DNA from: Metamycoplasma neophronis
GTDB lineage: Bacteria > Bacillota_I > Bacilli_A > Mycoplasmatales > Metamycoplasmataceae
DNA length: 64,000 bases
NCBI RefSeq assembly: GCF_006491995.1
Contig: NZ_VHHP01000004.1
Span: forward strand, 28,583-92,582
Direction of reading: 5' to 3'
The notes beneath the pieces were generated by a model. It did not search any database and was not told the origin of the DNA. It saw only the letters and a list, made by a program, of their open reading frames with translations. Positions within the stretch are counted from its first letter, which is position 1. Every line of letters starts with the position of its first letter. Both the position numbers and the translations under genes were made by a program. Below are positions 56,465 through 64,000 of this stretch, one piece after another.

Positions 56465-56920
56465 GTGACAACAAAAATAAATAAAAAACCAAAATACTCA
56501 GGACTGGCTAAATATATTACTATTATTTCTAGCGTTTTATATAATGTTTTCTTTACAGTATTTATAATAACTGGAATAGTATTGGTGACTTTAAATTTTA
56601 ATTCAAAAACAATATTAATTAAAGCTGGATATATGCTTATAGTTTCCGGAATTGCCTCTTTTATTTTGAATTTACGTTATTTTTTAGCTGGGCTTGATCT
56701 TAAAAAGAAAAAAGTAGCAATATTATCATTAGTAGCCTTTTTCCTAGGATTATCGGTTTTATCATCAATTGGTAATGTTATTATTTTTAAAGAATTAAGA
56801 AAAAAACAAAAAGAATTTTTTGATGAATTTCAACCTCAAGAAAGAAAAATTGAAAATATCAACATTGAATCTTCAATAACTAAATTTAATAATTTTGACA
56901 ATTTAAATAAGCAAATTTAA
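56465..56920 (+). CDS. Unrecognised small membrane protein (three helices)
   Basis: A 151-residue protein from GTG 56465, with AAGGAG six bases upstream; an ATG at 56463 is out of frame, and the upstream TTG/ACG-type starts fall inside the tRNA. Hydrophobic segments at about 15-42, 52-78 and 85-105 precede a charged tail of about 45 residues with Lys, Glu, Phe and Asn. No TGA codon is present. No family recognised. It lies alone between tRNA-Arg and the sORF leader. Its N-terminus is predicted cytosolic because of Lys residues before helix one. Confidence 0.75.
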   Translation: MTTKINKKPKYSGLAKYITIISSVLYNVFFTVFIITGIVLVTLNFNSKTILIKAGYMLIVSGIASFILNLRYFLAGLDLKKKKVAILSLVAFFLGLSVLSSIGNVIIFKELRKKQKEFFDEFQPQERKIENINIESSITKFNNFDNLNKQI

Positions 56921-56962
56921 ATGAAAATATTTTTAAAAACTCCCTTAATTTTATAAAAGTTA

Positions 56963-56968
56963 TATAAT
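56963..56968 (+). promoter_or_regulatory. -10 box of the sORF leader before lysS
   Basis: TATAAT 29 bases before the sORF ATG. A second TATAAT near 57201 could drive lysS alone. Confidence 0.55.
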
Positions 56969-56991
56969 TTTAAAAGTTTTAAGGAGTTTAA

Positions 56992-57075
56992 ATGAAAAAA
57001 ATAGTTTCTCAAAATAAAAAAAATCTATTAGTGCGTGAAAAGATGCACTCATTTAAACACGCTCGGAAGAGTTAG
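56992..57075 (+). CDS. 27-residue basic sORF upstream of lysS
   Basis: ATG with a strong SD (AAGGAG, five-base spacer) and its own -10 box encodes 27 residues beginning MKKIVSQNKKNLLVREK and ending HARKS, then TAG. Lys makes up about a quarter. Inside it, GTGC/GCAC and GCGTG/CACGC stems overlap and exclude each other. In the same frame after TAG, about 40 more codons are open up to TAA near 57195 and are hydrophobic and Cys-rich. It may be a true small protein, a leader peptide for lysS, or the head of a broken gene. Not a ribosomal protein that I recognise. Confidence 0.5.
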   Translation: MKKIVSQNKKNLLVREKMHSFKHARKS

Positions 57076-57243
57076 GGGTTAGGCATTTTTGTGTCTTGCT
57101 ATTTTGTTTATATTGATATTAAACATCATAGTTATCCCCAATGTTGTGGTTTTATTGCGGCTTTTTATAGCCTGATTATAATTAATAAATTTTAATAATA
57201 TATAATTTTATTGAACAATTCGTCAATAATAAAAGGAATAAAT
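57076..57243 (+). other. Structured non-coding region between sORF and lysS
   Basis: GGTTAGGC (about 57078-57085) can pair with GCCTGATT (about 57169-57176) through G-U pairs. Between them, CCCCAAT and ATTGCGG form an imperfect hairpin followed by CTTTTTAT. TATAAT near 57201 and SD AAAGGA precede lysS. No T-box GGTGGNACC motif or known riboswitch is recognised. Confidence 0.4.
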
Positions 57244-58725
<1,482 letters not shown>

Positions 58726-58737
58726 TAATGTTTAAAT

Positions 58738-58766
58738 TCTCTGGCAAAATCGCCAGAGTTTTTTTA
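58738..58766 (+). terminator. Terminator of lysS
   Basis: 7-bp stem CTCTGGC/GCCAGAG, 6-base loop, T7. Confidence 0.9.
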
Positions 58767-58859
58767 TCTAAAAATAAGCTACTTTTTTTAAAGTTTTAGT
58801 TAAATTAAAAAATAAGTAAAAAAATTTTATTTTTTTTATCAAAACTTTTTAAAAGTATG

Positions 58860-58865
58860 TATAAT
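58860..58865 (+). promoter_or_regulatory. -10 box of 5S rRNA copy 2
   Basis: TATAAT in the same TTTTAAAAGTATGTATAAT context as copy 1. Confidence 0.7.
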
Positions 58866-58871
58866 AATACC

Positions 58872-58973
58872 ATAGCAACCATAACGAAGGGGTTCCACCT
58901 GATACCATTCCGAACTCAGCAGTTAAGCCCTTCAGTGCCGACGATACCATTAGGGAAAATAGGTCGTTGCTCT
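58872..58973 (+). rRNA. rrf: 5S ribosomal RNA, copy 2
   Basis: Same length and sequence as copy 1 apart from T for G at 58950. Terminal helix AGCAAC (58874-58879) with GTTGCT (58966-58971). The promoter block is conserved too. It lies between lysS and thiI, far from the 16S gene at the end of the window. Ends are approximate. Confidence 0.92.
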
Positions 58974-59029
58974 TTTTTTTATTTTAAGACATTTTATATT
59001 ACGGTATGTAAAATAATTTCGCTTTATAG

Positions 59030-59058
59030 ATATGCCTTCAGGGGCGTATTTTTTTTAT
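59030..59058 (+). terminator. Plus-strand terminator after 5S copy 2
   Basis: 7-bp stem ATATGCC/GGCGTAT (one G-U), 6-base loop, T8. It is 57 bases past the 5S end, so it may end an extended precursor. Confidence 0.75.
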
Positions 59059-59084
59059 ATAAAAAATACAGCCGAAGCCGTATT
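59059..59084 (-). terminator. Terminator of thiI
   Basis: On the minus strand, AATACGGC-TTCG-GCTGTATT with a UUCG tetraloop and one G-U pair, then T6. Confidence 0.85.
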
Positions 59085-59085
59085 A

Positions 59086-60234
59086 TTAATTATTAATTAA
59101 ATAATGTTTAATTTCCATATTTTCAATTGCTTCATCTTCTAATGAATCAAGTAAATTTAGTTCTTCTTCTAAACGATGCGCTTCTTCACGACTTGGTTTG
59201 GTAACAGGATTACGTGGCGCAAACAATTCGCAAGTTTCGCATGCTTTTTGAATTGAAATTGGCATTGTGTTAATTTTTTCTGCAATTTTAATTGTTTCGT
59301 TTTTATCGAAAGAAAGCAATGGACGAAAAACAGGAATTGTACAAACTTCTGAAATTGTATAAATTGATTCTAATGTTTGCGATGCAACTTGAGCTAAATT
59401 TTCACCATTCGAAATAGCTTTGATATTGTATTTTTGTGCAATTTTATTTGCAATTCGATAAAAACTTCTGCGCATTAAAGTAATTTTGTATTTTTGGTTA
59501 CTTACTAAACCAATATAATTCATTAGTTTGGTATAGTTGACTTGAAATAAGGTTGCTTCACCTTGATATTTAGTAATTACATCAATAATTTGATCTATTT
59601 TATCAGTTGTAGCTTTATCAGTGTGGGGTGGAGTTATAAAGTTTAAAAATACAACTTTAAGTCCTCTTTTTTGTAATAAGTGCGCCGCAACAGGTGAATC
59701 GATTCCTCCGCTGATTAGGTGAAGAGTTTTTCCAGAACTATGAACTGGCATGCCACCAAGCGCATAAATATAGTCAGTGAAAATATAAGTATTTTTATCT
59801 CTTATTTCAATATAAATTCTTAAATCGGGAGTTTTCAAATTAACAGTTTTGTTTTCAGTATTTTTTAAAACTACTCCACCAAAATACATATTTAATTCAG
59901 CTGATGTCATGTGGAAATTTTTATTGTGTCTTCTTGCGTCGATGGCAAATGATCCGAATTCTTTTTCTTTAATAATATTTGTAACAACGTTTTCAATCGC
60001 CGCTAAATCAGATGAAACTTCATATACTGGTGAATATGATGAAATCCCAAAAACATATTTTAGATTTTCAAGATTTTTTTCGCTGTAATTAACAAACGCG
60101 CGATCATATTCAGCCTTAACTTCTTCTTTTGGTATATACATTAAAATATTTTTCTTAAGTTGCTGAATAAAGTCTTTTTTATTTTCGCCTTTTAAAGTAA
60201 GCTCACCATATCTAATTAAAATTTTTTGATACAT
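59086..60234 (-). CDS. thiI: tRNA 4-thiouridine sulfurtransferase ThiI
   Basis: A 382-residue protein with an N-terminal ferredoxin-like and THUMP region (YQKILIRYGELTLKGENKKDF is the family start) and the PP-loop LISGGIDSPVAAHLL (about residue 173-187). It ends without a rhodanese domain, as in Gram-positive-type ThiI. CETCELFAPRNPVTKP near the C-terminus holds Cys residues. It puts sulfur at U8 of tRNAs, using a cysteine desulfurase as donor, which is not nearby. SD is AAGGAG. No TGA codon occurs. Thiamine synthesis genes are absent, so tRNA thiolation is the likely role. Confidence 0.95.
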   Translation of the reverse strand: MYQKILIRYGELTLKGENKKDFIQQLKKNILMYIPKEEVKAEYDRAFVNYSEKNLENLKYVFGISSYSPVYEVSSDLAAIENVVTNIIKEKEFGSFAIDARRHNKNFHMTSAELNMYFGGVVLKNTENKTVNLKTPDLRIYIEIRDKNTYIFTDYIYALGGMPVHSSGKTLHLISGGIDSPVAAHLLQKRGLKVVFLNFITPPHTDKATTDKIDQIIDVITKYQGEATLFQVNYTKLMNYIGLVSNQKYKITLMRRSFYRIANKIAQKYNIKAISNGENLAQVASQTLESIYTISEVCTIPVFRPLLSFDKNETIKIAEKINTMPISIQKACETCELFAPRNPVTKPSREEAHRLEEELNLLDSLEDEAIENMEIKHYLINN

Positions 60235-60357
60235 ATGTAATACTCCTTAATTATTATGCCTACATTATTTCATTATCAAGGGCATATAATTTACTTATTT
60301 TATTATATTTTTATAAATATTGATAACTAAAGATAAAAAAGCAACTTAAACTAAGCA

Positions 60358-60379
60358 ATAAAAAAAGGCAAATTGCCTT
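60358..60379 (-). terminator. Terminator of the EzrA-like gene
   Basis: On the minus strand, AAGGC-AATTT-GCCTT followed by T5 or more. Confidence 0.65.
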
Positions 60380-60382
60380 GCC

Positions 60383-62086
60383 TTAGTTTAAATACTCGTC
60401 AATATAATTATTTGCAATTTCAATTGCTTCAAGCAGCTTACCTTCATTAAAGTTATTCAAAATTTCTTTATACAATTTCAAAAGCTTTTCATCTTGTGAT
60501 ACATAAGAACTGATTTTGATAATTAAATCTTTAATTAAAGAGTTGGCTTCCAGCAACAAAGTGCTTTCATAAATAAAAATATTTAATTTTAATAAGATTT
60601 CTGTTTTTTTGTCCTCATGAAATTGCAAGAGATTGTCATCATATAAAGCTTGGCTAATTTCATTTATCAATTGAACTTGATTTTCGTTTATTTTGATGTA
60701 ATTAGCATTTATATGCGCCAAAATAATTTCAAAAATTCTTTTAGATTCAATTAATTTTTGATCTAAATTTTTATTTTCTGAAATGTCATTGGCTAAAGAA
60801 ATAATTTCGATTTGTTTTTGACTTAACGTATTTAACTGCTCTAAAATACGTTTAAGTTCATCGATGTACTCATAATAACTGCTATTTTGACATTGTTCAA
60901 TATTTGAATAAAATCCTAGTTTATTTTTTCCTTGCTTTACAAATACTTCATATGCTTTTAAATAATCTTGATAAGCAATGATAAATTTACTATTTTGCAT
61001 ACTCATTTCGGTGATGAGTGCCAATATATTTTCATGTTTAGTTTTTAAATCATTGTATACTTCACAAATACATTTGTAATTCTCTTTAATTAGATGATAA
61101 GCATTGATTTCATTAATTAATCAATTCATATTTTTATTAGTATCATTTAATATTGCTGCAATTTCTTTTTTAATTTTGTCATCTCATTCGCGAACATCCA
61201 CATAGCTCATTTTATTTTTAATATCTAATAAGCTTTTTTCGATAATTGACACTGGCAGGATATCTTCAATTTTTTTAAAGTCATTAGCCAAGATTTCTTT
61301 ATTTTCTGCTTCTAATCTTTTTATGCTGATAACTTGTGCCATGATTTCGTTATCAATCAAAGAAAAATATTCATTTGCTTCATTAATTAAAAAGACATAA
61401 TCACTTAATGTATTTTTTAGATTTTTAAGATTTTCTTTTGTTTCTTCCTCTGATGTTTTTAAATACAAATCATCATTAAACCATTGCATTTTTTCATGAA
61501 ATAATTTATCAAATTGATTATATTGTTTTTCAATATATATGAAATTATTTTTAGTGATATTAACATCTTTATACTCGTTGATTTTTTTATAAATATTTAA
61601 ACAATTATTAGCTTCTTTAAGAACGTTTGAAATTAAGGCGGATGAACTTTTCTCTAATTCCATAATTTTTTTATATGAATCATAAATTTTTTGATTATTT
61701 TCTCTTAGTTCTTTTTTGATTTTATTGATTTTTTTAAGACATCTAATTTCGAATAATGAATGATCTGATAAATGCTTAGAAATTAATGAATTTAATTGTG
61801 ATTCGTATTTCAAAAACAAATCTTTTTTTCTTTCAAATTCAATTAAATTTTTTGCGATTTTATCTTCAATTTTAAGAAATTCAGGATTTTTTTTCGCAAA
61901 TTCATTGAACCTTTCGTTTTCTAATTTGATTTTATTGTGCGCACTATTTATTTTGACGTGATATTCTTTTAGTCGACTTTTCAATTTTATAATTTGGTAT
62001 CTTGAAAAGTAATATAAAATACCCAAAATATAGCAAATTAGCAATACGACAAGTAAAATAATTAGTAAATAAGTTCAAATCCTCAT
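60383..62086 (-). CDS. EzrA-like single-pass coiled-coil membrane protein
   Basis: A 567-residue protein with one N-terminal membrane helix (about residues 4-26, YLLIILLVVLLICYILG), then an almost wholly helical cytosolic body with Lys/Glu heptads and long spacer helices. The topology and length match EzrA (562 residues in Bacillus), the spectrin-like regulator of FtsZ ring formation. The sequence match by eye is weak, so other coiled-coil anchors are possible. The true start, ATG at 62084-62086, includes two TGA-Trp codons in the linker and start. No SD is evident. It precedes nothing in operon and runs opposite to rpmG. Confidence 0.7.
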
Positions 62087-62153
62087 ATGTAATATTATAG
62101 TTAAATAATATTAATAATAATTGTTAATAAGTTTAAAAATAAACAAAATTTAA

Positions 62154-62159
62154 TATAAT
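62154..62159 (+). promoter_or_regulatory. -10 box of the rpmG-secE-nusG operon
   Basis: TATAAT, nine bases before the rpmG ATG (62168), so the predicted leader is only a few bases. Confidence 0.55.
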
Positions 62160-62167
62160 TAGTAATT

Positions 62168-62314
62168 ATGAAAAAGACAAAAAAAGTTACCTTAGCATGT
62201 CAAGAGTGCTTACAAAAAAATTACTCAGTTAATAAAAGCAGTGAGGCAAGACTAGAAATTAAAAAGTTCTGCAAGCACTGTAATGTACAAACATTACATA
62301 AAGAAGAAAAATAA
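62168..62314 (+). CDS. rpmG: 50S ribosomal protein L33
   Basis: A 48-residue protein with two Cys pairs, CQEC and CKHC, that bind zinc, and the L33 pattern around NYSVNKS. ATG 62168 sits a few bases after the predicted transcription start and no SD is seen. Its TAA overlaps the ATG of secE by one base, so the order rpmG-secE-nusG, common in Firmicutes, is conserved. Confidence 0.96.
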   Translation: MKKTKKVTLACQECLQKNYSVNKSSEARLEIKKFCKHCNVQTLHKEEK

Positions 62315-62622
62315 TGACTGACGCTGAAAATAAAAATTTATCAAAAGAAGAAATCAAAGCTATGAAGCAAGATGCAAAAGCCCAAAAAGCTGCGCAAAAA
62401 GCTCAAGCTAAAGCCGAAAAAGCAAATAATAAAAATAAGGCTAAATCTTCAACTATGCGTAACTGAGTAAAAGAAATTAAGAGAATTGTTTGACCAAAGA
62501 GTTCAAAAGCGTGAAAATGATTTTGAATCACAATTGCTTTCTTGATCGTAATGGGACTTTTCTGTTTCTTAATTACACTAGGATTTACTTCATTATGAAA
62601 TTCAGTAGGAATCAAAGCTTAA
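62314..62622 (+). CDS. secE: Preprotein translocase subunit SecE
   Basis: A 102-residue protein with a long Lys/Ala-rich N-terminal tail, the amphipathic SecE signature WVKEIKRIVWPKSS, and one membrane helix (about 72-95). The TGA-Trp codons (seven) make it invisible as one ORF under the standard code. Overlaps rpmG by one base. It clamps SecY in the translocon. Confidence 0.93.
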
Positions 62623-62634
62623 CGAGGAGAATAT

Positions 62635-63222
62635 ATGGAATTATCAAATAAAGATTTTAAATGATACATGATCTCAACAGTTTCTGGAAAAGAAGATAAT
62701 GTTATCGAAGCTTTAAAAAATAAAATCGCAACACAAAATATGAGTGAATATTTTAAAGAAATTAGAATTTTTAAAATGCCCCACTTATCAAACAAAGAAT
62801 TAGAAAAGAAAACTAAGGGTGAAGAATACACAGTAAGATATGTAAATATTTACAAAGGTTATATTTTCTTAAATATGGTTATGACTGATGATGCATGATA
62901 TTTAGTACGTAACACTCAATACGTAACAGGATTAATCGGGTCAAGTGGTAAAGGGGCAAAACCAACCCCAATTAGTGAAAAGAATTTCCAAAAGATGGTT
63001 CAAAAAGAAGCTATGCTAATCGAGAAATTCAAAGCCGGTGATATCGAAACTGCATTTAAAGAAGGCACAATTGTTAAAGTTATTTCAGGAGTTTTCAAAG
63101 GCCAAACTGGAGAAATTATTAAAAATAACGATATTGAACAAAGAGCTTTTGTTAACATCGAACAATTTGGAAGAAACGTTCCAACTGAGTTCTCATATGA
63201 AGATTTAGAAATTTGCGGATAA
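62635..63222 (+). CDS. nusG: Transcription termination/antitermination protein NusG
   Basis: A 195-residue protein. NGN domain begins WYMISTVSGKEDNVIEAL, with YVNIYKGYIFLNM and VRNTQYVTGLIGSSGKGAKPTPIS; the KOW domain is IVKVISGVFKGQTGEI. SD CGAGGAG with 12 bases between the secE stop and ATG. TGA-Trp codons at residues 10 and in DDAWYLV. It binds RNA polymerase and modulates elongation. It ends the rpmG-secE-nusG operon, followed by a terminator. Confidence 0.97.
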
Positions 63223-63227
63223 TATTT

Positions 63228-63252
63228 AAAAAGTGGCTTAGGCCGCTTTTTC
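63228..63252 (+). terminator. Terminator of nusG
   Basis: 10-bp stem (63228-63237 with 63242-63251, one U-G), TTAG loop. The T run is the 3' arm itself and only a short tail follows, so it is weaker than the others. Confidence 0.65.
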
Positions 63253-63300
63253 ATTTGCAATAAAATCATTATTTTGAACAAGGCGCCTTATATTTATATA

Positions 63301-63306
63301 TATAAT
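63301..63306 (+). promoter_or_regulatory. -10 box of the 63.3-kb gene
   Basis: TATAAT 30 bases before the ATG, with a TTGAAC 21 bases upstream, a longer spacing than usual. Confidence 0.45.
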
Positions 63307-63335
63307 AAGAATACGCATATATTTTTGAGGTCAAA

Positions 63336-63752
63336 ATGAAAATTAAATTATTAAATACCGATGAACCATTAAAATCTAAAAAAGCTATTATCAAAGCAAG
63401 AAATACTTTTATTATTGCTTATATATTTCAATTACTTTTTTATATATTAGCTTTAGCAGGTACATTAGCTGCCGCGGTTTTATGACTTTTGTATAAAAAA
63501 ATCACATTAGCTGCTGGCGTTTCATTATTTGTAATAGCGGCAATCTTAGCAATTGGTGGCATATTATTAAATATATTTTTAGTAAAAAATCAGAGCTTAC
63601 ATTATTTTGCTTATATGAGCGCTAAAACTAGCCGCAGCATTTATTTTTTATACTATAGATTAATAAATACTAAGGTTAGTCGGGTAAATGACACAAAATT
63701 TCAAATTCTTGAAATAGAATATGCAAAAAATAGTAAAATATTGACCGATTAA
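63336..63752 (+). CDS. Unrecognised small membrane protein (two helices)
   Basis: A 138-residue protein beginning MKIKLLNTDEPLKSKK. Two long hydrophobic segments (about 25-49 and 54-78) are separated by a short Lys-containing turn, then a polar C-terminal tail with Ser, Tyr, Lys. SD is GAGG. One TGA-Trp. It has its own promoter and no operon partner; the rRNA promoter begins 61 bases after its stop. I do not recognise it. Confidence 0.75.
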
Positions 63753-63813
63753 GTCATTAAAAAACCACTAAAAAAATTGCAAAAAAATTAAGTTGCAAAA
63801 ATTCTTAATTATT

Positions 63814-63843
63814 TTGTAACAGAAACAAAAAAGTGTGTATAAT
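63814..63843 (+). promoter_or_regulatory. rRNA operon promoter
   Basis: TTGTAA (63814-63819), 18-base spacer, TATAAT (63838-63843) with TGTG before it. The leader carries GTTCTTTGAAAACTGGATA (63883-63901), a conserved rRNA leader element in Firmicutes and mollicutes. Confidence 0.75.
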
Positions 63844-63961
63844 ACTTAATGTACCATTTAAAACAAGTGGTGCTGAGATAGTTCTTTGAAAACTGGATAC
63901 GAATACCATAACGTCAATTTTTAATAATTACAAAATAACAAAAATACACCAAATCAACTTT

Positions 63962-64000
<39 letters not shown>

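Noticed and set aside
57076-57243. T-box or lysine riboswitch before lysS
   Set aside because: No GGTGGNACC T-box sequence or L-box core was found; the structure, if real, is of another kind.
58857-59096. 79-residue ORF over 5S copy 2
   Set aside because: It overlaps the 5S rRNA and a terminator, with no SD.

Overview
The window is a gene-dense, AT-rich stretch of a wall-less mollicute chromosome (Mycoplasma sensu lato). In-frame TGA codons interrupt almost every long gene, exactly where conserved proteins carry tryptophan, so genetic code 4 applies and nearly every apparent break is a Trp codon. The prolipoproteins with Cys lipoboxes, a stand-alone 5'-3' exonuclease, unlinked 5S rRNA genes, and the absence of wall genes fit the same group. 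The hominis group is a guess; the species cannot be fixed from this sequence. I see no insertion sequence, prophage or CRISPR array. All genes except the two cut by the window ends look intact.

Layout. 1-5.4 kb: end of a RecD2-like helicase, then pth and tilS (tightly coupled), ftsH, and a repeat-bearing lipoprotein. 5.4-12.3 kb: trmB (minus), a minus-strand small-RNA candidate, a DUF402 phosphatase, gyrA, a terminator-containing leader and a large lipoprotein. 12.3-22.3 kb (all minus): an ECF S-component-like protein, two tandem M17 aminopeptidases, ung-fmt, a membrane protein, plsY, and a lipoprotein-gltX-small protein operon. 22.3-32.5 kb (plus): a C39-peptidase ABC exporter, ybeY-era, then potD1-potA-potB-potC-potD2. 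32.5-36.4 kb (minus): dnaE and the 5'-3' exonuclease. 36.8-38.6 kb: a DnaB/DnaD-type primosome protein and a DnaI-like helicase loader with a decayed ATPase site. 38.9-43.6 kb: tRNA-Cys, tRNA-Arg(ACG), a CIRCE-like operator, hrcA-grpE, lon. 43.7-53.2 kb: gap (minus), 5S rRNA, whiA, a Nudix hydrolase (minus), ackA, a heterodimeric ABC exporter, and a YitT-like protein with a large insertion. 53.3-60.2 kb: lepA, small membrane proteins, tRNA-Arg(CCU), a 27-residue sORF in a structured leader, lysS, a second 5S gene, thiI (minus). 60.4-64 kb: an EzrA-like coiled-coil protein (minus), rpmG-secE-nusG, a small membrane protein, and the promoter, leader and first bases of 16S rRNA.

How the genes work together. 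Most of the window is housekeeping: translation and tRNA modification (pth, tilS, trmB, thiI, gltX, lysS, lepA, fmt, ybeY, era), replication and repair (dnaE, exonuclease, DnaB/DnaI-like pair, gyrA, ung, recD2) and protein quality control (ftsH, lon, hrcA, grpE). Import and export systems (Pot, ECF, C39 and heterodimeric exporters) and surface lipoproteins make up the rest.

The least explained signals are the decayed DnaI loader, the lone C39 exporter, two small-RNA/leader candidates with their own promoters and terminators, the sORF leader before lysS, and an identical 11-mer upstream of the AAA+ protease genes ftsH and lon.
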